Program-made: the position numbers and the translations under genes | Source of the DNA: an uncultured Lachnospiraceae bacterium | GTDB taxonomy: Bacteria > Bacillota > Clostridia > Lachnospirales > Lachnospiraceae | Direction: 5' to 3' | Assembly (NCBI GenBank): GCA_905236585.1 | Contig: CAJOQZ010000217.1 | Coordinates: forward strand, 1-6,615 | Length of the DNA stretch: 6,615 nt | The notes under the pieces: model-generated | Databases searched by the model: none | Seen by the model: the letters and a program-made list of their open reading frames with translations, nothing else | What the model was told of the DNA's origin: nothing | Shown: positions 1 to 5,390 of the stretch, piece after piece | Layout of the letters: every line of letters starts with the position of its first letter | How positions within the stretch are numbered: the first letter of the stretch is position 1

Positions 1-586
1 GAATTGCCCGCTCCGCTTCTTCGCTCCGTACTTCGATATCCTGTTCGTCGGAATGCTCTTTATTTGCCAACTCCTCTGTTTTTTTCTTGATAAAATCCTC
101 TCTTTGCAGCGCCAACGCAATCATTTCCTCGCGCTTTTGATTGATCTCTGAGGCAAAATCACTAAGTTCTCTTTGCAACGCCAGCAAATCCCCGTTTTCT
201 TCCCTCTTAAGTTCCTTCACTTCCTCTAACGCATGAACTTTCTCGATAATCTCTTGATTCAGCAGATTCAATTCCCAAATCTCCTTCGTTTTCCGCTCCG
301 CAATCACAGGATCTTTCTTTTCCGGTGCCTTTTCTTTTTTCGGCATCTGAAATACAAACTGCCCTTCCTTCTCCGTTTGCAGATTGTTTTCCGGCTGCTT
401 CTTTTCTGTTTGCGATTTCTTCATCACCTCATCTATTTTCTTCAACGCCGATAACAACTCACTTTTGTTGTTGTTTTTATTCATGCCGGAAATCGCAAGC
501 GGCAACTGGATGCCCTTATCTTTTGCCTCCTGTCTTCTGTGCTGATACTCTTCTAATATTTCCGCTTTCGTATTAGATTCTGTCAT
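1..586 (-). CDS. Partial charged, coiled-coil-rich protein of unknown function (N-terminal 195 residues)
   Basis: An open frame runs without a stop from an ATG at 586 to the left edge, so the C-terminus lies outside the window. The start is supported by a GGAGG at 595-599, eight bases upstream, and the first 14 bases overlap the end of the preceding coiled-coil gene, which suggests translational coupling. Residues 1-60 are hydrophilic and include an Asn/Lys-rich patch (about 36-41). Residues 60-100 are Lys/Glu/Pro-rich and probably disordered. From about residue 100 to the edge the sequence is almost purely helical Glu/Lys/Leu/Gln with heptad-like spacing, as in a coiled coil. There is no signal peptide, membrane segment or cysteine pattern. 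I do not recognise the family. It is the last visible gene of the operon and probably acts with the coiled-coil protein encoded just before it; that partnership is inferred from the overlap only. Confidence 0.8.
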   Translation of the reverse strand, partial: MTESNTKAEILEEYQHRRQEAKDKGIQLPLAISGMNKNNNKSELLSALKKIDEVMKKSQTEKKQPENNLQTEKEGQFVFQMPKKEKAPEKKDPVIAERKTKEIWELNLLNQEIIEKVHALEEVKELKREENGDLLALQRELSDFASEINQKREEMIALALQREDFIKKKTEELANKEHSDEQDIEVRSEEAERAI

Positions 587-1550
587 CACCGATTCCTCCG
601 TTTAAGATATTGATCCCGCCGATCGAACGCACGGTGTCGCTTGTCAGAACTCGGCTTTGCGCATAGCATTCATCCAATCGACGTAAAATATCGTCTTTCT
701 CTTCCCTTAATTCCGCATATTTTTCTAAAAGCCGGTCATACTGCGCCTTCAACGCGCCAATACGATGCTCACGGTCTTTTTCATTGATCGCCTGTTCGTA
801 TCCATACGCCTTGTTCATGCGTGACTCCGCTTTTTTCATTCCTGCCTTTCTTGCTCCCTCCAATTGCGCCGGGATGCCATCCACCCTTTCCTGCAATGCA
901 TCTATTTCCGCAATTCTCGCCTCACAAAAAGCCTTTTTCTCAGCCATTTCGCTTTCACGCGCCGCTAATTGCTCTTCTCTTGCCGCAACCGCTAATGCAC
1001 GCTTTTCGGCCTCAAGTTTTCTTTCGCGCTCTAAGTTATATGCAAACTCTGCTTGTTCTCTGGCAAAACTCTGCTTAAACGATTGCACCATTTCCTCTAG
1101 TTCCGCTTCTAGATCCGCAATCCGTTGATTTCCTTCCTCCTGCAACAATTTTTTCCTTTCCTCTGCCTCTTCTGACATCGCAGAAAGGCGAACGTCAAAT
1201 TTCTCCTGTTCCAGTAATTTTTGGTGCTCATATTCATCCCGCATCTTTTGACGTGCTTCCCGGACTGCCTGTAAACTGTCCTCTGAAACATCAATCCCAT
1301 ACAGTTTTTCTATATTGGCAGTTTTCTCCCGGATGCCATCACATAACTTCTGATATTCGTCAGTTACCGCATCACTTAAAATATGCAGTGCCAGCAGCTC
1401 CTCAACTTTTCGTACCATCTGATCCGCCGTCTCTTTTGCCGCTAAATCTGCAGGCGTTTCAAGCATTTTTTTGCGCTCCGTGATCTCATTTAATGCCGTA
1501 GCGTAAAAATCTTTTATCAGATCTCTGGTGCTTTTATCTTCAATAATCAT
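573..1550 (-). CDS. Coiled-coil protein of unknown function (325 aa)
   Basis: The protein is cytoplasmic by appearance, with no signal peptide or membrane segment. Residues 1-90 form a mixed, probably globular helical part. Residues about 95-300 are a long Glu/Lys/Arg/Ala/Leu-rich helix with heptad-like spacing, broken near residues 224-240 by a Gly/Pro-containing stretch (VDGIPAQLEGARKAG). The last 25 residues are not coiled coil and contain a Gly/Ile/Asn-rich tail (SIGGINILNGG). The ATG at 1550 is preceded by AGGTGG at 1555-1560, four bases away, and lies 15 bases after the Uma2 stop. The stop codon lies inside the next gene, a 14-bp overlap. The architecture suggests an oligomerising scaffold or filament-like protein, but coiled coils carry little family information and I assign no function. 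The distinctive tail is the best handle for a family search. Confidence 0.85.
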   Translation of the reverse strand: MIIEDKSTRDLIKDFYATALNEITERKKMLETPADLAAKETADQMVRKVEELLALHILSDAVTDEYQKLCDGIREKTANIEKLYGIDVSEDSLQAVREARQKMRDEYEHQKLLEQEKFDVRLSAMSEEAEERKKLLQEEGNQRIADLEAELEEMVQSFKQSFAREQAEFAYNLERERKLEAEKRALAVAAREEQLAARESEMAEKKAFCEARIAEIDALQERVDGIPAQLEGARKAGMKKAESRMNKAYGYEQAINEKDREHRIGALKAQYDRLLEKYAELREEKDDILRRLDECYAQSRVLTSDTVRSIGGINILNGGIGDDRI

Positions 1551-1565
1551 ATCCCCACCTACTAC

Positions 1566-2135
1566 CTATAATAAGTCTGCCAGCACGATTTCAAAATCCG
1601 GATATAAGCCCGAAACTAATTTTTCATCAAAGGTAATCTGACCGGCAATTTCTTCCTCTTCATCCGTCGAAAACAAATATGTGTTGATCGCACGTGTCTC
1701 GGGGTTGATGATCCAGTATTCCTTCACCCCTGCCGCTCTGTATTTGAAAAGTTTCAGCGCGTAATCTCTTCTCATGGTTGACGGAGATACAACTTCCATG
1801 ACAAGGTCCGGTGCGCCCTCGCATCCCCGGTCAGAGAGTTTGTTCGGATCACAAACAACGGAAACATCCGGCTCCAAATAATTTTTGTTGTCGTGACTAA
1901 GAAAAACGGCAAACGGTGCCGGATACACTCGGCAGTTTCCGCCCTTCTTGCTAATATAATCATTTAACCTCCAAGTCAATATACTTATTATATCCTGATG
2001 CACTCGCGACGGCGCCGCCATATCATACCAGTGTCCGTCGATCAATTCCGCCCGTTTCCCCTCCGGCAACGCATAGATATCTTTTACCGTATATCCTTTT
2101 TTCTCTTCCATTTTCAAAACATGCGCAATCGCCAT
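1566..2135 (-). CDS. Uma2 family (DUF820) PD-(D/E)XK nuclease-fold protein
   Basis: This is a full-length Uma2 protein (189 aa; the family is usually about 180-200). The N-terminal signature GKRAELIDGHWYDMAAPS (residues 26-43) is followed by HQ at 46-47. The core holds EPDVSVV with Asp90, then PDLVMEVVSPST with Glu114, then a Lys/Tyr-rich helix with Lys128 and the GVKEYWIINP segment (136-145). These match the expected PD-(D/E)XK acidic pair and lysine region, so the nuclease fold is probably intact. The start has an excellent AAAGGAGG (2141-2148), five bases before the ATG. Uma2 proteins are widespread, often multi-copy, and biochemically poorly characterised; endonuclease activity is predicted from the fold rather than shown for most. 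Its place between CDP-alditol synthesis genes and two coiled-coil genes is unexplained. It could be an independent passenger or a partner of the downstream coiled-coil proteins. Confidence 0.9.
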   Translation of the reverse strand: MAIAHVLKMEEKKGYTVKDIYALPEGKRAELIDGHWYDMAAPSRVHQDIISILTWRLNDYISKKGGNCRVYPAPFAVFLSHDNKNYLEPDVSVVCDPNKLSDRGCEGAPDLVMEVVSPSTMRRDYALKLFKYRAAGVKEYWIINPETRAINTYLFSTDEEEEIAGQITFDEKLVSGLYPDFEIVLADLL

Positions 2136-2169
2136 TGTGTCCTCCTTTCGCAGATTATCCTGTCACGTT

Positions 2170-3261
2170 TTATGAAAAACCTACCATGATCTTTGCATAC
2201 GGCTCGCTTTTATCCCTCATAATCTCCAGACCATTTTGCATATTTTCTATGTCAAATCTGTGCGAGATTACTTTATCGGGATGCACGCCGCCGGATGATA
2301 ACCGCTGCAGCACATAATGCCAATCGTCCGCAGCCTCTTTTGTAAAGGATGAATTCCATGTTCCGATTATCATTAATTGCTTCCTCAATATTTTCCAATA
2401 TACCTCTTTCGGAAAAATCATGTCCGACGCCGGATTCCCCACCGCAACCACAGTTCCGTTTGGCGCCGCACATTCCATTCCCCGAACTAAAATCTCATTC
2501 TTGCCGACACAGTCAAAGAATACCTGCGGTTGTATTGTCTGGGTCAGCATCGACCGGCAGCCGTCACTGCCTCCTTCAATATAGTGCTTGGGCGGCAGCC
2601 CCAATGCCGCCGCTTTTTCTTTCTGAAGGGGCTTGTTGCCGATCGCGTAAACATTCGAATAACCGGCATCCATAAGAAACATCACTACAAACAGCCCAAT
2701 CGTTCCCAATCCGCAGACCGCTATCGGGCTGTCCAACGGCAGTGCCGCCGAACCGGCAGAAACTTTGTCTTCCATGTCATTTTGGAGCCGGATTCCCGAT
2801 CTGCGTATCGCATGCACAGCGACCGCCATGGGTTCAAGCATTGCCGCTTCCTCAAATGAAACATCCTCCGGCAATTCCAACAAATTCCATACGGGAACAG
2901 CCGCGTACTCTGCAAAACCGCCATCGCACCGAGAACCCAAGTAGTTGTAGCTCTCGCACATTTCATATCGCTTCGCCAGACACTGCGGGCATTTCATACA
3001 GGGAATCAGCGGAAAAATTCCGACACGCTTCCCGCTCCAATTCGGTTCAACACCTTCACCAACTTCCGCAACTTCACCGGAAAACTCATGCCCGATCACC
3101 AGCGGCATCCGGTGCGCACCCGTTTCATACACCCGCGGAACATCCGAACCGCAGATGCCGCAAGCACGTACTTTAACAAGAACCTCTCCTTGCGACGGGC
3201 GAGGTTTCTCAATTTCTTCCAATCGAATATCGCCGATCCGGCGCAGCACTTGTGCCTTCAT
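2170..3261 (-). CDS. Zinc-dependent medium-chain polyol-phosphate dehydrogenase, GatD-like
   Basis: This is predicted to interconvert a ketose phosphate and an alditol phosphate using NAD(P)H. Numbering is from the ATG at 3261 (363 aa). GICGSD gives the catalytic zinc ligand Cys37, and GHE gives His58/Glu59. The four structural-zinc cysteines are Cys88, 91, 94 and 102, and Glu143 (LEPMAV) is a further active-site candidate. The Rossmann motif GLGTIG is at 184-189. From memory, the segments CGSDVPRVYETGAH, GSRCDGGFAEY and KILRKQL closely match E. coli galactitol-1-phosphate 5-dehydrogenase (GatD), whereas S. aureus TarJ lacks the structural-zinc lobe. An apparent insertion of about 15 residues (near 160-178) precedes the Rossmann domain. 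The neighbouring cytidylyltransferase suggests that the natural direction is reduction to an alditol phosphate for CTP activation. Substrate candidates are ribulose-5-P, xylulose-5-P or a hexulose-6-P. The gene starts 35 bases after the cytidylyltransferase stop. Confidence 0.88.
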   Translation of the reverse strand: MKAQVLRRIGDIRLEEIEKPRPSQGEVLVKVRACGICGSDVPRVYETGAHRMPLVIGHEFSGEVAEVGEGVEPNWSGKRVGIFPLIPCMKCPQCLAKRYEMCESYNYLGSRCDGGFAEYAAVPVWNLLELPEDVSFEEAAMLEPMAVAVHAIRRSGIRLQNDMEDKVSAGSAALPLDSPIAVCGLGTIGLFVVMFLMDAGYSNVYAIGNKPLQKEKAAALGLPPKHYIEGGSDGCRSMLTQTIQPQVFFDCVGKNEILVRGMECAAPNGTVVAVGNPASDMIFPKEVYWKILRKQLMIIGTWNSSFTKEAADDWHYVLQRLSSGGVHPDKVISHRFDIENMQNGLEIMRDKSEPYAKIMVGFS

Positions 3262-3269
3262 CCGCATTT

Positions 3270-3276
3270 CCTCTCT
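3270..3276 (-). promoter_or_regulatory. Ribosome binding site that decides the dehydrogenase start
   Basis: AGAGAGG on the minus strand lies only two bases from the upstream ATG at 3267 but eight bases from the in-frame ATG at 3261. The second start gives the N-terminus MKAQVL, which fits the usual MK start of GatD-type dehydrogenases, so 3261 is preferred. Confidence 0.6.
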
Positions 3277-3296
3277 AAAACAAGACAGTTTTCAGA

Positions 3297-4061
3297 CTAT
3301 ACCTCGTGTCGGCATATTTCCTTATAACGTTCCAAATCCTGCGGCGTCGTGATCTTGAAATTATTCTCATCCCCCGGAATCATTGCCACATCCATCCCCG
3401 CAAGAATCGCCGGCTCCGTCGACCCGTTGACAGAAAAAATCTTATCCGGCATAAGTGCTTCGTAAGCCGCCATGTATTTCCCAAGTACAAAAGCCTCCGG
3501 CGCCTGACCGGCAACAACCTGATCCCTCGGCAGAAGTTCGGAAACCCGCACTCCGTCGCGGCTTAAATAAACTGTATCTTTCATAGGAAGAACCGGCATT
3601 GCCCCGTCATGTTCTCTGCACGCCGCAAAACAAGCCTCCAACTGCGCATCACTCACCAAGGGGCGCACCGCATCATGGATCATTATGACTGCATCCTCAT
3701 CTACTGCCGTTGAAACGTAACGCAGTCCGTTATAAATGGATAAAGCACGGTTCTTTCCCGGTTCCGCGAAGCCAAAAAAACGAGAAAAAAACGCACCGTT
3801 TGCGGCGCTATTATCCAAACCCTCGTCTTTCGAAAACAGCCCTTCAACTACTTTCCAAATCGCATCCGACCATTGTCCATCGGCGACTACGACAAGTTTA
3901 TCAAATCTTCCATATTCCAGAAGCCTTTCAAGGCAGCGCGCAATGATCATTTTCCCGGCAACGCTGATATACTGCTTCGGCGTATTTCCGCCGATCCGCT
4001 CGCCTTTTCCGCCGGAAAGCAAAAGCATGACGCGCTCGGCACGCTTCGTAATCTCCTTCAT
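3297..4061 (-). CDS. IspD/TarI-family cytidylyltransferase, probable alditol-phosphate (e.g. ribitol-5-P) cytidylyltransferase
   Basis: The predicted reaction is transfer of CMP from CTP to a sugar-alcohol phosphate, giving a CDP-alditol and pyrophosphate. The nucleotide-binding signature LSGGKGERIGGNTPKQY covers residues 15-31 (254-aa form), with Lys19, Arg22 and Lys29 as expected catalytic or CTP-contacting residues. GKNRALSIYNGL (about 102-113) fits the family's GxxRxxSxxNGL block. HDAVRP is at 129-134, KDT at 161-163, QAPEAF at 186-191 and KITTPQDL at 236-243. Length is slightly above IspD/TarI (about 230-240) because of a loop near residues 75-100. The same fold serves IspD in isoprenoid synthesis and TarI/Bcs1 in CDP-ribitol synthesis. 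The adjacent polyol-phosphate dehydrogenase and pentulose epimerase favour the latter. The ATG at 4061 is ten bases, and an in-frame GTG at 4064 seven bases, from GGGAG (4072-4076), so the start is uncertain by one codon. That ribosome binding site immediately follows the epimerase stop codon, implying coupling. Confidence 0.88.
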   Translation of the reverse strand: MKEITKRAERVMLLLSGGKGERIGGNTPKQYISVAGKMIIARCLERLLEYGRFDKLVVVADGQWSDAIWKVVEGLFSKDEGLDNSAANGAFFSRFFGFAEPGKNRALSIYNGLRYVSTAVDEDAVIMIHDAVRPLVSDAQLEACFAACREHDGAMPVLPMKDTVYLSRDGVRVSELLPRDQVVAGQAPEAFVLGKYMAAYEALMPDKIFSVNGSTEPAILAGMDVAMIPGDENNFKITTPQDLERYKEICRHEV

Positions 4062-4076
4062 CACGCGTCCACTCCC

Positions 4077-4739
4077 TTATATTTTAAGCGCACGTATCTC
4101 CCGCAGAATGTCGCCGTAAGGACGCCCTTTTCCAAATAAAAGCGTCGTTCCAAGGACAAATCCGTCTACGCCCTTCGGTGCAAATTCCTTAATCTTATCC
4201 GCCCCGCAGGCGCCGTCCCAATAGATTTCGAATCCCATCTTGTCTTTTAACGCCAGAAGTTTGTCGTATTTTTCACCGACATAGGGCAGGAACATCTGCC
4301 CCGCATTCCCAGGGTTAACCGACATCACAAGCACTCTTTTTGCAATGCGAAGCAGCATATATACGTTCTCCACGCTTGTGCCCGGATTGACGGCAATCCC
4401 GGGAACCATTCCCGCGTCAATTATCTCCTGCAGGGTTGTCGACGGATGATACTCCGCCTCCGGGTGAATGTATATGGTGTCCCCTTTATGAAGATTGTTA
4501 ATAAAAAGATCGATATGCGTATTCGGATGCTCCACCATCAAATGCACGTCCAGCGGCAGATTCGTCGCTCTGCGGATATACTGCAAATCACATAGCGACA
4601 TTGCGTAATTTGCCACATATCTGCCATCCATAATGTCAATGTGGAAAGAATCAATTCCGCCCTCCTCGAGCGACTTAACTTCATTCGCCAAATGTCCGTA
4701 ATTTGCGCACATCATGGATGCTGTAAGTTTGAAATCCAT
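4077..4739 (-). CDS. Ribulose-phosphate 3-epimerase family protein (Rpe/AlsE-like)
   Basis: This is a TIM-barrel, metal-dependent ketose-phosphate 3-epimerase of normal family length (220 aa). The catalytic and metal set is complete: Ser8 (ASMMC), His33 and Asp35 (FHIDIMDG), His66 (VHLMVEHP) and Asp175 (YWDGACG). The phosphate loop is NPGNAGQ at 142-148, and the C-terminal phosphate-gripping segment is VLGTTLLFG (195-203). Rpe interconverts D-ribulose-5-P and D-xylulose-5-P. Several segments differ from the usual Rpe consensus: WDGA for VDGG, GNAGQ for GFGGQ, and GTT for GSA. From memory these recall E. coli AlsE (D-allulose-6-P 3-epimerase), so a specialised substrate is possible. It is the first gene of the operon and sits 12-15 bases before the cytidylyltransferase, so its likely job is to supply the ketose phosphate that is reduced and CDP-activated, rather than general pentose metabolism. 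The ribosome binding site GTGAGGG is at 4746-4752, six bases from the ATG. Confidence 0.88.
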   Translation of the reverse strand: MDFKLTASMMCANYGHLANEVKSLEEGGIDSFHIDIMDGRYVANYAMSLCDLQYIRRATNLPLDVHLMVEHPNTHIDLFINNLHKGDTIYIHPEAEYHPSTTLQEIIDAGMVPGIAVNPGTSVENVYMLLRIAKRVLVMSVNPGNAGQMFLPYVGEKYDKLLALKDKMGFEIYWDGACGADKIKEFAPKGVDGFVLGTTLLFGKGRPYGDILREIRALKI

Positions 4740-4994
4740 AGTTATCCCTCACATTTTTTATGATTCACAATTCCTTGTATTGCTATGAACTCTCACGCTT
4801 GATGCTCATTCCAACGAAAAAGCCGATGCTTTTTTGCAGCACCGACTTTATTATACTATATTTGTCTTCGTTTGTGGAAAGAATCTTTTCGCTAAATTAC
4901 AACACTAAATTGAAATTTTAAATTCTACTCGGCAGTTTGACAGTATAATATATCCATACACAGCACTATCCCTTATGGTCAGTGTATTTTTCTG
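4740..4994. other. Intergenic region upstream of the epimerase-led operon
   Basis: I see no coding frame here. It is AT-rich and should hold the promoter of the minus-strand operon. The best minus-strand -10 is TATAAT (4850-4855) with a weak TTTCCA (4875-4880) 19 bases upstream. However, initiation from it would fall inside the hairpin at 4819-4849, so the call is poor. No convincing promoter was found between that hairpin and the epimerase start. The stretch also contains one arm and most of the inverted repeat at 4936-4999. Confidence 0.5.
4819..4849 (-). terminator. Rho-independent-type hairpin upstream of the operon
   Basis: Read on the minus strand, AAAGTCGGTGC pairs with GCATCGGCTTT (11 pairs including two G-U wobbles) around a 9-base loop, TGCAAAAAA. 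The run of T continues two bases past the stem, giving five T in all. This fits an intrinsic terminator for transcripts entering from the right, such as the former gene now left as a remnant at 4995-5348, or an attenuator in the operon's leader. On the plus strand the same stem is followed by ATTATACTATATTTG, a poor U-tract, so minus-strand action is preferred. Confidence 0.6.
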
Positions 4995-4999
4995 TCAAA
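4936..4999. repeat. Imperfect 64-bp inverted repeat with perfect 8-bp ends
   Basis: The termini TTTGACAG (4936-4943) and CTGTCAAA (4992-4999) are perfect inverse complements. Inside them, ATACACAG (4956-4963) and CAGTGTAT (4980-4987) pair at 7 of 8 positions, separated by 12 and 4 unpaired bases on the two sides. No flanking target duplication is visible. The right arm includes the stop codon of the minus-strand remnant, so it begins where that fragment's coding sequence ends. It could be a short transposon-like relic, an operator or a transcript hairpin. Confidence 0.45.
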
Positions 5000-5390
5000 T
5001 ATATTGCACCTTAGAAAACTTTCCGAAATCGTTTGCTCTAATGCCTTGCTTGAGTAACTCCAATATTATTTTCCTGTGAGCCACATATTCCGCAAGTGCT
5101 GCTTTATTTGCTTCACTAATCCGCTCTATCTGGCTCTTAAATCTATCTGCATATTCATCCAATGTTGCGGCACCAACAGAAATATTCTTTATGATCTCAG
5201 AGTTTTCTTGTTTCAGATTTTTATCAAATTTTCTTTTTATCTTATACAGTTCATCATCAAGTTTCTGATCAGATACTGTTGGTTTAATAGCAGCAATATC
5301 CTCTGGCATGTACTTCAATAGATGGCTGAACTGAGGAGTTTCTTTATGAATGTATAAGCGTGGAAAACTCACCCTTACGGATGTAGGCAA
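4995..5390 (-). pseudogene. Internal fragment of a larger protein, possibly a GHKL/HSP90-like ATPase; truncated at both ends
   Basis: The 131-codon frame is a chimera. Its first roughly 14 codons (5390 to about 5349) are antisense to the LysR coding sequence and are not protein-like. The rest (about 5348-4995) is, with DELYKIKRKFDKNLKQE and SQIERISEANKAALAEYVAHRK reading as a charged helical domain. From memory, an ISEANKxALAEYVxHRKxIxELL-type segment followed by an acidic xxxIHNLIFP motif occurs near the C-terminus of large bacterial GHKL/HSP90-like ATP-binding proteins. Here the frame stops at VQYI, just where IHNLIFP would be expected. The ATPase domain itself is absent, so the assignment is tentative. 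There is no convincing ribosome binding site at 5390 or at the internal ATG at 5309. The DNA is AT-rich (15 of 60 GC at 5221-5280), unlike both neighbours. It could alternatively be a small real gene starting at 5309. Confidence 0.5.

Noticed and set aside
784..1128. Plus-strand open frame of 114 codons opposite the 325-aa coiled-coil gene
   Set aside because: It is the antisense shadow of a repetitive Glu/Lys/Ala-rich coding sequence, giving Ser/Ala/Phe-rich nonsense; there is no family motif.
3259..3267. Dehydrogenase start at the upstream ATG (3267)
   Set aside because: The ribosome binding site would be only two bases away; the in-frame ATG at 3261 has normal spacing and a family-like N-terminus.
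2530..3352. Several plus-strand frames of 65-144 codons opposite the dehydrogenase
   Set aside because: They are antisense to a gene with a complete set of zinc and Rossmann motifs; their Pro/His/Arg-rich translations look like shadow sequence.
3297..4061. Assignment as housekeeping IspD of the MEP isoprenoid pathway
   Set aside because: The shared fold allows it, but the tight pairing with a polyol-phosphate dehydrogenase and an epimerase, and no other MEP gene nearby, makes CDP-alditol synthesis more likely.
3710..4139. Plus-strand frames of 78-127 codons opposite the cytidylyltransferase
   Set aside because: The minus-strand frame has clear IspD/TarI motifs; the plus frames have none.
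4819..4849. GTCGGTGC and GCACCGAC motif as a tracrRNA-like 3' end
   Set aside because: The resemblance is only a short GC-rich stem; there are no CRISPR repeats or cas genes in the window, and an ordinary terminator explains it.
4936..4950. TTGACA and TATAAT next to each other as a plus-strand promoter
   Set aside because: TTGACA (4937-4942) and TATAAT overlap almost directly with only a base or so between them, so they cannot form one promoter, and no good -10 lies 16-18 bases downstream.
5076..5321. Plus-strand frame of 81 codons rich in Ile, Phe and Cys, resembling a membrane peptide
   Set aside because: It is antisense to the charged minus-strand remnant; hydrophobic readings are expected opposite Lys/Glu/Asn-rich codons.
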